From Diploscapter coronatus (lineage: Eukaryota; Nematoda; Chromadorea; Rhabditida; Rhabditidae), in the NCBI GenBank assembly GCA_964036155.1, contig OZ038423.1, positions 74,663,249 to 74,727,248 on the forward strand: a stretch of 64,000 nucleotides of DNA. The letters are read 5' to 3'. Shown here one piece after another: positions 49,199-61,900 of this stretch. The notes under the pieces are model-generated. The model made no database searches and was not told where the DNA came from. It saw only the letters and a list, made by a program, of their open reading frames with translations. Position numbers and translations under genes: made by a program. How positions within the stretch are numbered: position 1 is the first letter of the stretch; each line of letters starts with the position of its first letter.

Positions 49199-51742
49199 GA
49201 TCACAATTTCGTTGACCAAGACAGCCGAGACGCGTGGTAGTGGGGAGCCGATGCACGTGCTCGTCAACCTCGAGAATCATCCCCACTTGATGGGCGAGAT
49301 CGTCTCCAGTTTGGTCAGTAGAATAGTTTCTTTTTCTATCTTTTAAAAAGGATGTTTTCAGATTTCCAAATATGGGGTGCCAGTCTCTGTGGTGGATTCG
49401 ATCGACAAAATCTGTCCGAAATGCTCGAATAAAAAGGAGGAGGAGTCTTCGGAGAAGTAGGTTTTTGGAAAATGTTTCGAATTTTTTCCTTGAAAAATGG
49501 AGTTCTTGTCTGGATTGATTGGAAAAAACAATCTTGAAAAGTAGAATTAATATCGAAATTTTCAGAAATGGGCATTGCTCTGAGACGAGCTCACTGATGG
49601 GACTGATCACTTCGCCTAGCCCTACGCCGCCTAGACCTTCTAGGTGAGATGGGATTTTCGAAAACAAAATTTAAATACTTTAATTTCCAGTGCGAAAAAC
49701 AGCCAACAAGCTCACAGGGATCAATCGGCCACTAATTCCAATTGCGGTTCCCCAACCAAGAAGTCCATCAACCAGCTCTTCCCCACTCAGTTGGATCTGC
49801 TCAGGGGAGAGGTACATCTTGTTTTTAAAAAAAATTACGTATGTCTTGATAATAGCATCTTCACGAGTTAAAAAAAATGTTTACAGTTTTTTTTCTGAAA
49901 CATAAACAAGCAGTAAATTCAGGTGTCTTCTTCAAACGCGGACGTTTCGGCGAGTCCGACCTCTACGAATGCTCAGGCGATGGTCAACGCTAAATCTGGA
50001 AAGCCGTCCGTGGTGGAGAATTTGGCTGATGTGAGAAGATTTATAAGTTTGAAAAGAGTAACTGAATAATACAGGCATTCAACCCATTCAACCCCGAGTT
50101 GCTGGCCTCGTTCATCTCGGGCACTCCGGACATCTTCACTGCAGCCAATACCCTCTGCAACAACTCGGCTGCCGCTGCGGCTCTCAACATGTTCACTGCG
50201 GTTGGTTTACTACGTTTTATTTGACAAAAAATCTTTCTTATTCGCAAGAAAGTGTTCAATTCTAATAAGATTGCTGAAGATAAAATTGAGAATGCGTTTG
50301 AACTAACCTGATTTTTTTATTTTCAAAGAAATTTTGGTAATTGAATTCACATGTGCGATTCACTATTTCTGATAGTCATAAGTTTCAAATTTTAGAATTT
50401 CTGAAACCTATCTAAATTATTTATTTGAAGCTTGTAATCTCAAATGCATACTCGAAACTTCAGCCATACAGTAGCTTTAGAAACGAGAATATGTTAAGCG
50501 TAATTACTCTGTACCCATTACCTTTCTCTTATTACCGGTCGGTAATTAAATTAGCCGTCATATTTGGGCATCTAAATAGAGGCGAATGTGTAAGGAGAAA
50601 ATGAGAACTAATTGACCAACTAGTTTAATTATCGACGCTTCACTAATTGAGCGAATCAGTTAGTTAGAAAACAAAAATACGAAACTTACAGAATATAAAA
50701 TAGTTATAAAGGAGAATCAAATTCAGGACTCTTCCTCTAATGATGACTCTCAAAATGGTGGAATCGGTCCCATCAAAATTTCTGACTCTGCCAGGAAAGA
50801 TCCCAATAAGGCCAATAAATATCGTAATATTTTATCTTTATTCTTGAAGAAAATGTAAGAATTCAGATATCACCTCGTCGGGCAAGCTCAGAAGAGGCAG
50901 AATCGTTTACACTCCGAAAGAATTGGTGAGAAATTTGCAAATTTCGAATTAGAGGGAAACGTTTGGCATTTCTTGTCCATCAACCATAACATTTTAGCAA
51001 AAGCAGCTATTTATGACATAAAGGAATATTTTTGAATGAAAAATTTCAGCAAATCCTAGAGGACTTCTACCAGGAGAACCCGAATTCATGTGCGGACCCA
51101 GTGAAGCGAAAGCAGATGTGCGAACTGCTCTCCATCGACTATCAAAGGCTCAAAGTTTGGTTAGTTTCTTTCTTTTATATTTATTTTGTTAAAAATGCAA
51201 TGATAATCGCTGGACGATCTTTTGCCAATTTTTTAGACATGTAATTTTTGTGAAGCATATCTAAAGAGTTTTCTCTTTATTACTTGAATTTGATGCCTGA
51301 TTGAGATAGGCTACAACGTTCTATTAAAAGCTATGCAGGAAATATAACTGATAAATGGCACATAAATCCCAAGTATAATATCTTTATTTGAAGGTTTCAA
51401 AATCGCCGTCGCAAGGACAAGATCCGTGCTCTGCAGGCAGCTGGAGACGAACAAGCCATGCTCGCCATGTTCAAGTCCTTCAAAAATGATGATGGTAAGA
51501 TTTTATAAATTTTATTTCCTTTTTTTTTGTTTAAATTAGTCGTTTAAAAAGAAAGTATTAAAAAAACATTTTGAGGTCTAATGGACGGACTGATGGACGG
51601 GATGGATGGAGATGACATGAACGGAACCGGAGACGGAGAGAGCAGAGACGACGAGGAAGAGGGAGAAGAGCCGCCCAGCGGGACTGAAAACGCTCCCAGC
51701 AGTCTGTTCGACGTTCTCAAAATGGAATCTAGGACGGATTAG
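49199..51742 (+). CDS. homeodomain transcription factor with a conserved N-terminal module (5' end open)
   Basis: The first supported exon (about 49199-49313) enters in mid-frame through an acceptor (TTTGAG or an upstream TTTTCATAG), so one or more 5' exons are missing. It encodes ITISLTKTAETRGSGEPMHV and then LVNLENHPHLMGEIVSSL. The next exon continues ISKYGVPVSVVDSIDKICPKC. This module is shared with the following gene. The middle is Ser/Asn/Ala rich. The homeodomain spans 50893-51440 over three exons: RGRIVYTPKELQILEDFYQE, CELLSIDYQRLKVW, FQNRRRKDKIRALQ. It has the recognition-helix WFQNRR core. An acidic tail (GDGESRDDEEEGEEPPSG) runs to TAG 51740-51742. It is a nuclear DNA-binding regulator. 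I cannot place it in a named homeobox class. Confidence 0.8.
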
Positions 51743-52106
51743 AAGAAATGCAAAATCATCAAGCAGAATAGATGGTGAAAGTAAGAAAATTCAAAATTTG
51801 AAAGGAAACTTGAGAATTTTGATAGAATTCACTTTCTTCAATGAAAAAAGTTTCATATTTCAGAAATAAAATACGAAACTTTGTTTCGTTTCGGAGAATA
51901 CTAATTTCTAAATATGCGAACCTATCGAAGTGATAAATTTTTCAGATTTTCTTTGAAAGATGATTTTATTTCTTGATAATTTGTCGAGATATTCTCAAAC
52001 GACCTATTCGTTCTTCATATTTGTTTCTTCTAGAGTAATTTAGTAAATCAAAACTATCATCTCTATGTTTCTCGTCATATTCATAGACAGCTCGGAGATA
52101 TTGCGG

Positions 52107-52296
52107 AATGGGAGGAAGGTAGATACTGGACATTTTTGCAACTCGCCTCCCCCCAAGTCCCGCGCCCTCTATTTCTCTGCGCTTTTCCAGAGGGATGAAA
52201 AGAAAACAAGAGCGAGGAAAAAGGAAATAATGAGAGAAGAAAGGCGGAGCGCGTGCGAAATCGAGCTGCAAAGAGTGTGCAGTATCTACCTCCTCG
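52107..52296. mobile_element. degenerate inverted-repeat element
   Basis: GGGAGGAAGGTAGATACTG (about 52107-52126) faces CAGTATCTACCTCCTCGC (about 52279-52296). Further inward, TTTTGCAACTCG also pairs imperfectly with CGAGCTGCAAAG. The centre is GC-rich with CCCGCGCCC. Frames crossing it on either strand look accidental. Confidence 0.45.
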
Positions 52297-53383
52297 CAAG
52301 CCATAATAACGTGAACATATGCAGACTATAATATTCAAAATGACTGATCTTTATTCATTTCTTTCACCGCTTTAAAATATTATTCTTATGAAATTCGTTT
52401 TTCAAGTAAATGTCCTGATAAAAATTCAGTCGAAATCAAAATATTAATATTTTCCTTGAATTTTTACCAGATGATTTACAGAGGTTATCCTTAACATTTG
52501 CCCTGATGATCTAATTTTTCGATTGCGTTATCCATTTTTTGGTCAAAATTTTCTCAATTCTGCCTCAGATGAACACAATTTTCATTCCTTAACATAAACA
52601 CTTCGCTTTACGATTTATTGATTTTTCGAAATTGAAATTTGACGTTGTGGCGTCATCAGATTACCCTCTCAAAATGTATCATCAACTTTGTCTTCTTTTG
52701 TTTCATCTTTCGAACAAAGTATTCAGAATTACACTATTCAATGATAGAGCCTTAATTTGTAACTTTTATCCACCCGGGTGCTCGGAACTTACTCTAGAAA
52801 TTTAGCCTAATTTTTGTTGGAGAATGAAATGTTAGGCTAAATTATAATTTTTGAGGATTGTAAAAATCCGAAGACTTTATTTATCGCAATCTCATTCCAT
52901 TACAAATGTTATTTTTCGATTATTGGTTTTTATTTGAAATGTCATTTTTGTTTGTGCAAAATTGCTTGTTCGAGATCATAATTCTTGATGATATGGTGTT
53001 ATTCTAGACAAAGCAAGATTATTCGATTCATACTATAACATAGTTTATTCGCCAATAAATGATGAGGTTGAAAGTCTTTCCAAAATTTATTTTATCAAGT
53101 TGGCCTGCTTGGTTTAACCTATCTTCTTATGGTGGTTGGTGGTATTTTAACCCAAAGAGTTGAGTTTCAGATCGTCATCCGCTTCTTTTCAAAGTGCCAC
53201 CCAAAAGCGGAAATTTCGGCAAGGTTGATCAAAGTTTTTTCCTTTCAATTTAAAAAATTTCTTAACAAGATTTCATTAGAATCTAGGTTCTAACGCCCCT
53301 TAATTTTTGGGTAAATGTAATCCGTAAAATTAGAAGCCCATCGCATTTTTCGAACCTTTTCCCCTCACTTTCTGCACCAATCA

Positions 53384-53600
53384 ATGGTGTCCTTTCTTTC
53401 ATCGTGCTATTTTTCCCGTTTCTTTTTCTCTTCCTCCATCTCCAACACCCTTGCTCTCTCACCCCCATTCTTCCCTCTTCCCAGCGCTATCTCTCCCCCT
53501 TGCCTCTTTTCCCACCCTTCACCCTTTCTCTCTCACCAATTCGTCTGTTTCTTTTCCTCTCTTCCGACTCACTCTCTCACCCCACCTCCTCTTCACCACG
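53384..53600. repeat. polypyrimidine tract upstream of the zinc-finger gene
   Basis: About 215 bases, nearly all C and T on the plus strand. It ends about 100 bases before the first conserved coding exon, placed like the tract before the homeodomain gene. Confidence 0.6.
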
Positions 53601-53708
53601 CACTAGGCGCGCCTTCACATAAAATCGCTGAATTTTACAATTTCTATTGACTCGTTCAAGGTTTATTTTGAAAAGCGTGGTTTTATACTTGGGAGATTAC
53701 TGCAATTT

Positions 53709-56372
53709 CAGAATAACGTTCCCACCGCACTGGTCCTCCGAGTTGATCGACGAAGCTGAGGAGTCAGGAGGAATGTATCTGCTTCTGAATCTCAAGGACG
53801 AGAACTCGCTCTCGCACGTCGTCAATCTTCTGGTGAGAAGTTTTCAGTTTTCTTAGTAAAATGAAATCTTTAAAAAAAAAAAAAGAGTAATTTAAAAATT
53901 TACTAAAAATCAAGTGGTTTCAATAATCGTTATTTATTCTCATTTTTCGTAAAATAATAAAACGAACAAGGAATTAGAGGAGAAAAGATGAATTTCTATG
54001 GTTTAAGTTCGCGAATGGCTATTCTGCGATAACCCTCGGCCAAGCGATCGAGTCCCTTTGTCCGAGTTGCTGCGAGACGAGTGGAATGGGAAAGCCGTAC
54101 GTCCCGCAGAGAGGAAACGATGTCAGCAGTGTCAGCATTTCTTTCTTTATTTTTAAATTCTATCTCTGTCGGATGTCACGACATCAACGGACTATTTGTA
54201 TATAAAATTGCGCAATTTGTAACTTTTGCGACAAGATTGAAGCATGTTCATTTGCACCTGCGCTTTCAATTTACGAAAATAATACTAAAGAGTAGATAAA
54301 ACGGGTATTTTTAGATTATCTTTGGGCAGGACCCCTCTTCATCTTCGCCCTCGCCTCGTGAAAGAGGAGGTAGGAAATCGGAATAATCGAAAATTCAGAG
54401 AAAAAAAATCATAAAATAAATCTTTTCATGCCCACATTTGCGCATTTTATCTTCCATTCTGTCAAAAAATCGACTGTTTCAAATAGATGATAAAAGAGCT
54501 TCGATGAAAGGCTGATTATTGTGATTACTGTATGTTTCAGGTCATCGCATGCACGGCTCTTCTCACTACCGTCGTCTGCCACAAATCAACATTTCGACGG
54601 TGGGGAATTCGACGAATGGCTCTGCCCCAGGTGCCCCAGGGGTCTCGTCTCAGTCTTCCGCAACTTCTTCTGGGTCACTCACCAAAGGCGAACTCGTTCA
54701 ATCTCACGACATTCCTACTCAGGTTTTGATTCGAGACATTTCTTCCTTTATGTTTCATTCCAGGAACGAGAAGAAGTCGTGTTCGACAATGGCGAATACT
54801 CTGCAAGCGAGCTGATCGTCGCGGTGGCCGAAATGAAACAGGAAAATTCGATGGATGATGTAAGTTTATTTTTTCTTGACAAAGTTACTATTTCGTGGTA
54901 AGTCGGCAAAATTACGTGGAACCAAATTGATCGTTTTCATGTTTATTTATGAAAACGTTGAAATTTATCAAATTAAAGATTCGCATTTGTAATAATTCTT
55001 TTTGACTTTGTGCAGCAGCAGCAGCAGTTATTCAACTTTTTTGATTTTATTGATTTTTGAAATTTTCCTTTTTCTCTTTCAGAGAGACTCGCCCATCGAC
55101 GTCGAAGATGACAGTTTCAACGTGCACCAAGCCCTCGAGATGCTCGGCCACCAGGCAACGAGCGGCGCTACCACTCCGAGCTACGAGCCGGGCAAGAAGA
55201 GGAGAAGACTCGGCACCATCACAACCACTGCGCAGAGTCTCGACGGACAGACCATCACTGAGGAAATCATCATTTCTCCTGAGGCCTTTCAGTGTCAGGT
55301 AGAAAATTAGGCATGTTAAAAATGAATTCTCCCATTTCTCTTTGAAACTAAAGTTATTTTACAAAGAATATCAACACATGAAATATAGAGTTTTGAAGCA
55401 TCTTTCTTTAGAAGCTATCTATTGGAAAGAGCTTCGCAAGGCATCAAAAATGATGAACTTTGAGGAAATAATCAAAATCTTGAAAACGTATCTTCGAAAA
55501 TTTAGGTGTGCAAGAAGTCAATTTCCCGCACGGGTCAGTATGCGAATCTGATCAACCACTTATCCAGACATGCCAAACTTCATGCCCAGAAGAAGCAGTA
55601 TGCGTAAGTTTCCTTTCACTTTTCCTAAAAATGCATAAGCTTTGACAGTTCATTTTACGGGCATGTTTAAATACTGTATACTTTCATTTTCGAAAGCGAA
55701 AATTCGACAGTTCGCGATCTGCTATTCTGAAAGTATCCTAAATTTTATATAATGAGTTTCAAATGCAGTTCATTTTCGTGTGTAACATAAATTTGGTGAG
55801 CCATGTTCAAATATCTTAAATCGAAAATGGTCGTTTTCAGTTGCCCTGTGTGCAGTTCGTCGTTCAGTCGCCGCTACCTCTGTGTGTCGCACATCAAAGA
55901 CGTTCATCCTCATGTTACCGAGGTTAATCCCATTGACTACAGGTAGTTTGATTGCTAATTTGGAAAACTCATTGAGATAATAGTCGGATTTTAATTTTAA
56001 TTTATCTGAAGTTTCGAGCGAGAATGATCGTTTTTGTTAACTACTTCATAAATAGCTAGCCTGAAACATGAGATTTTCAACACCATAACTATTCCATACA
56101 GCTACTTTAACGAAACTTTTATTGGTTGAAGAATTATTAGCTACTTTACTATGAACTTTAAGAATTCATAAATTAAGTACTTTTTGCGAAACTCATAAAG
56201 GAGGACAATTTCCAGTGACGAGTTGAAAGAGGAATACCGAACTCTGTTGGAGGTGTGTTTTCCGATGATGGAGCAGTACAGAAGGCCTGTGAAGAGAGAC
56301 GACCATGTCGAGACTCAGCAAGTCACGCAGCACCACGAGGAATACGAACAGGAGGAGAATTCGGGCATATAG
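53709..56372 (+). CDS. zinc-finger protein paired with the homeodomain gene (5' end open)
   Basis: The first clear exon (about 53709-53832) encodes ITFPPHWSSELIDEAEESGG and MYLLLNLKDENSLSHVVNLL. The second (from 54008) encodes FANGYSAITLGQAIESLCPS and CCETSGM. These two exons align with the start of the upstream homeodomain gene, including the intron between them. Later exons give a Ser/Gly-rich stretch (54541-54722), an acidic helix (EREEVVFDNGEYSASELIVA) and a Lys/Arg cluster KKRRRLG, a likely nuclear localisation signal. Two C2H2-like fingers follow: CQVCKKSI...NHLSRH at about 55295-55580, and CPVCSSSFSRRYLCVSHIKDVH at 55842-55905. The gene ends at TAG 56370-56372 after an acidic, Gln-rich tail. 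The upstream exon(s) are not located. A DNA- or RNA-binding regulator is likely. Confidence 0.75.
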
Positions 56373-58924
56373 GCATACGATAGGTGAAAACCTTCTTCAT
56401 CCATAATTTTCTATTGATGAGTTTGGAAGTAAACTGAAATTTTCAAATCATAAAATTCATAAATATTCGCCGACTTGGGAAATTTCGAACCGCTCTTTTT
56501 GTGCGTTACTCTTAGTTCTAAATTTACCAAGTGAATTTTCACTGATATGGTATTCGAGGTAATGCCGTTTTTTCCTTCGATTTGAAATTTTTATTGATCT
56601 AAGATTTAACCAGAAAATCGCAACTTCTGAACTTCAACTGATAAAATTGTTTTACACATGGAAACTACCGGTGATACTTATGTCTTTAGTGTGTTGTATT
56701 TTCTTGAAATTCTAGTTCTTTGACGACAACATTTATCATTCTCATTTTTGAAGGTCTCAACAAATGGCTACATATTTAGTTCATCCCTTATCATCGCTAG
56801 TTCTATTTTGATCGTGTTTTGATGAAAATCTGAAAGCTCTGATTTTTTATTTTTGGCCAAGTAGTTTTGGATTTAGAAAATTTCGTATTTTTTACAACTC
56901 GTGAGGATTCGCAAAATTATTAGCTATCATAGACAAAATTGTGTAATTTTTATTTGTTCCTTTAGATTTTGAAAATCTAACATATCAATTATTTGTTGGA
57001 AAAATTTATCTTTAATGGGTTTGGTCAAATAATAATTTGAGCGCACCTAATGGAAGTAATATTTCCGAGTTCGGAGAATAAATGATGAGTCCCCTGTGAA
57101 GTTCACATGAAATCTGCATAAGATCGAATTATTTTCGAAAAATTCGGAGTAGTCGATTTTACCACAAACCACATTTTCGAAAGATTATGCAACAACTTCA
57201 TGTCAGGCGACTAGCCCAAAATATGGGGCAAGTTGAGTTTTGTAGGCTGAAAACACTATGTAAATATTTGTAGTAGTTATAGTTTGTCCCCTAAGTTCAA
57301 AGAAAAAATCATCATATTTTACTAATACTTATTGTTAGCATAAAATAACATGATATCATGACTTTAAATTAAACAAAAATTCCATTAAACATCTCGAATT
57401 TTAGCATGAATAGTTCAAGTCTTTAGTTGTAATTTTGACAAAGAAGTTATGTAGTATCAAATTTCATTTGAATTTGATGAATATATGTAAATGTGAAATT
57501 GCGTCATCTTAGGATATCAAGAGATGAGATGAAATATTATTCATGTAGCCAGAATTTGGTTTTTTCTGAAAACAACTTGGTATTTTTCAAGGTTTATTCA
57601 ATATTAACTGGCTCGTGAGTAAATTTGTTCGTTGTTCGTGATTTCATGTGTTCGAAGCTAAAAATACGGTATATTATTTGATTTGATGGTAATTTTCGTC
57701 AGCTCATTTACAAGTACATCTGCATCTGCATTGGATTGTGTAAGTCACAAACTACATGCGGTGTGAACTCGACATAATCACACGTGTCTCTCGTCAGCCT
57801 GAGCAAACATTTACAGAATCGAGAAAATGGGGCAGCAGATTTTGAGAACTCCAATAGACTGTATCGATGCTCGACGGGCTGATCCGAATGAACCCGATAC
57901 GTGAAGATCGACACGAATCAAAAAGTAGCGGGAAAACACAAATACTGTAGATTGAACGAAAATATTCGAAAATCTATCGACATTGCAGTGCTTTATGAAA
58001 TTTCTATGACCCGGACCTTGATATAAATCAAACACTGCTGAAACAAAGTTGATCTTCATGATACTTTCCTTGAGGTTTACTAAATGACAGTAAATCTTGA
58101 AAAATAAGAAATCCAATGGATGAAATATTATTTTCCCTGTACGTCTATCATTGGAGCAATAAAATCAGCCCGTGAAATTCTCACAGGCATTTGCATTTGG
58201 TCCAGAAAGTTCAATAAAAATTTCCGAAAGTTGTGCAATAATTTTCAAATTCCATACGCGGGACATGTTAGTCTGGCATGATGATAATCTGTTGTTGATA
58301 TTAGAGCAAATAGAGAGAAAAAATGGCTGATCAAAGATTTAGCAAAAAGAGGCAGAGCTTATCAGCATAATAGCTCAAATGTTGTGCAATTTTAGCGTAA
58401 CCAGAGAACAGAAAAGCTACACTTCATGCATATCTTAAAGCTTTTAGTAGTATAAGACATCTAAAGCATATTTTAATTTGATCTATGATGTGAAAATCTA
58501 GATAAGTCCTGATGATGGTTTTTAGACCTAATCTAAAATATGAAGATATAGTCTACATCCTAGATTGTGGTTTCTGCCTTACTCATGATCTGTGATATAA
58601 GGCTGAGGACATAAGTATAACGGCAAAGTTGTGATGGTTTTCGACAACTTGTATAAAGCCTTTCACTCTGAAAAGTGAACACAAACTATGATATGAAAGT
58701 CCTGACTTTTCGACTCTTTCACCGCCCTCTTTTTCTCTCGCCTTTTCTCTCCCAGGTACATAAACCAACCGAGTCCAACACTTGTCCATGCCTTTCGCTT
58801 TTAACTCGTAAACCCTGCAACTTTTTCCGAGCTACCGTATTTTCAAACTTTAATTTCAGATATTACATATCGTCTATGATTACCTATTACTTATCGGAGG
58901 TCGGACCTAACTAGAGCCTAAGAA
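56373..58924. other. intergenic region upstream of the P-glycoprotein gene
   Basis: AT-rich with no supported exon or RNA gene. The right end contains a TTAATTTCAG acceptor at about 58850-58860, some 65 bases before the P-glycoprotein ATG. It could be a trans-splice site or the end of a 5' UTR intron. Confidence 0.5.
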
Positions 58925-61900
58925 ATGCCGCCGACCCCGAAGGACGACGCCCCACTAGGGCGTCTGGATGATGAACCGAGAAGGTCGACGCGGTCCACGA
59001 AAAGCACGGTAATTCTTTGATGCGGCTTCTCAGGTAATGGCGAATTTCAGGTGCTGGCAGTTCCAGCGCTCGTGGATGACAAGGCCACAGTCATTCCGAT
59101 GGACGGCGAATATGTCGACGATGACGATGAGCCGAAAATTAAGTATCAGCCATCCAGGATCGAGAAGGCCATCAACATCATGCTCTGTCGGTGAGTGAAA
59201 AGAAAGTTTAAGACTTGAAGAAGTTGCGAAATTAGATCAAGCTGCCGCTTTGTTTAATTAAACATTTTTAAAATGCAGTCTGAAAGCATAGTTGTTACTC
59301 CTTCTGAGATCAATTTTTGGAATGAAGTGCAGCATAAAGTTGTTGGCGAGATTTTTACGAGTGATTTAAAAGAGAACGCTTATTCACATCAACCCTGTAC
59401 AAGATGATGAAATGTCCATCTGAGATTGATCTAACTGATCCGGATCATTGTCCAATTTCAGTGGCGACCTCGCCAGCCAAGAACTCGATGTTCGCCCCGT
59501 CACGCTCGCTGGACTGGTAAGTTCACCAAAACCAATTCGAAACACTTCGAAAATCACAAAGTGAGACACGTTGTGCTCTGGTGAAAGTCTTCAAAATGCT
59601 CTACTGGTAGTGTTGACTTTGGACAGTCTGAAAGCGATATTTGGAAACGTGAGCCAGAATTGCGCGTAGTTTTTTCTCGTAGTCTGTATTTTATTCGGTT
59701 AGCGTTTCGGAAGCTCATACTGAGAAAAATGGCTCAGGGCCGACTCCTCCCACTATGCCTCTACTCTCCCCACGTTTTTAAAGCAGCCACTTTTCTGCCA
59801 CTATGTTTTATCGTTCAACGAGTTTTTGGAGAGTGGTGGAGTCGGCCCTGAGCCGAGAAAAATTGCCATCAAAAATGTGTATGTGTACAAGTTAAACTAA
59901 AGTTTTGTATTTTGTGTACCCCCGTTTTTCCGAAACCCTGCGAATCGTTAGAAGAACGCGCCAACAGCAGCGAGAACAAGTTAGAGCAAATATTGACTAA
60001 ATTACGAATTGGTCTGGGATGAATCGGCCAAAAATCTCGACTTCTTAAGTCAAGTATAGGAGCTGAAAAGTGTTGCGACTATCACGCGAAACCTATGAAC
60101 CGCGAATTGTGGAACTTGTCAATATTCTTTTGTAATACGCGCGATTTTGAAGTTCAAGACCTTGGCGTCGCATGAAATAGAGCTAAGAAGCCACTTCAAG
60201 AGCAAATCTTAGAGATCACTTACCGTATAAGTCAAGTGGATACTGTAAAATTTGTGATTTTTAATTGCAGTTTCGATTCGGTACGAAATGGGACCAAGTT
60301 ATGCTTGCTGTTGGAATCATGTGCGCCATCGTCTCAGGCGTATCACAGCCGATTTTAGCCCTCGTCGCGTTAGTTCTTCCAGGAAATGAGAAAGAAGTTC
60401 AATGTAAAGTTTCAGTGGTCGAATCACCAATACCCTCCTCGTGTACCCCCCCAACAGCCATGAATTCCGGACCAAGGCTTATGAGAATGTCTATATCTTC
60501 CTCGGAATCGGAGTCTTCCTTCTCATCACAAACTTCATCCAGGTTCCAGCAGTAAAAATGAGACACCCATTAGCTATCTCGATTTTAGTACATGTGCTTC
60601 CATTCACTCTGCACTAGGATCATCTCGAGAATGAGACACAATTTCGTCAAGGCGATTTTGAGGCAAAATGCTGGATGGTTCGACAGAAATCACTCTGGAA
60701 CATTGACGACGAAGCTTAACGAGTAATACTCTCAGAGAAGTAATCTTTGAATAAAACGATTTCAGCAACATCGAAAGAATCCGCGAAGGTATCGGCGACA
60801 AGCTCGGCCTGCTGATTCGTGGAGCTGCTATGTTTGTATCCGCTGTCATTATCGCTTTTATCTACCAATGGCGACTGGCCTTCATGATGCTGGGAGTTGC
60901 TCCAGCCACTTGTATCATCATGAGTTTGATGGCCAGGGTAATATTGTGGAGAAAAATATCTGGCATAATAAACTGAACTTCAGAAAATGACGTCGACCAC
61001 CCTAAAGGAGCTTGGCAATGTAGGCAAAGCTGGTTCTATCGCTGAAGAATCACTCATGGGCGTCAGAACGGTCCAAGCATTCAATGGCCAAGAAGAAATG
61101 ACAGAGAGGTTGAGATTTTTATTGACTTCCGACGATTGACAACTTTTTCTTAGATATTCCGTCGAACTCGATAAGGGCAAAGTGTACGCCATCTGGAAGG
61201 GCTTTTGGAGCGGTTTCCTGGGCGGCATCTTTTACTTCGTTCTGTTTGTTTTCCTCGGATGTGGTCTTCTGTAAGACGAATGATGGATTGCAAAATAGAC
61301 TCTTCTTTTCTAGATACGGTGCATATCTGCTGAAGGTCGACATCATCCACAAGCCAGGGGACGTATTCATCGTCGTCATGTCCATGCTTCTGGGAGCCTA
61401 TTTCCTTGGCCTCATTTCTCCTCATCTGATGGTGCTTCTCAATGCAAGAGTCTCTGCCGCTACCATCTACAATACGATCAATCGAGTTGGTGTTGAGCCT
61501 CTGCGAAGTTTGCTAACGTTTCAACTTGTAGGTGCCGAAAATCGATGCATACTCTTCTCTTGGCAAGCGACTGGACAGAGTCACAGGCAGAGTTGAGTTC
61601 AAGAACGTGCACTTCAGATATCCGACAAGGTAAATTTGCTCGTGCAGTAGTGCTAGTTGCTAGTGCTGGTATCAATGCCACATTTCGATTTTGACCGATG
61701 TTAGTATCTGAATCAGTCAACGTCATTTGTGGAAATGATTAGCTTCAATTATAGCGTCAGTCGTAAAATCGCAAGACCAACCAACTTTGGTTCTTGCCAA
61801 ATTACAAAGCCATGATCAGTCGTTAATTTTCAGAAAGGAAGCCAAAGTTCTGAATGGTCTCAATTTGGTCATCGAGCCTGGTCAATCAGTCGCTCTGGTG

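Larger units (their letters stand above)
51743..53700. other. region between the two tandem transcription-factor genes
   Basis: Contains the 3' UTR of the homeodomain gene, an inverted-repeat block at 52107-52296, and the polypyrimidine tract at 53384-53600. The 5' exon(s) of the next gene should be in here but cannot be located with confidence. Confidence 0.45.

Noticed and set aside
51966..52304. 112-codon minus-strand frame as a small protein
   Set aside because: It crosses a degenerate inverted-repeat element, which explains the long frames on both strands.
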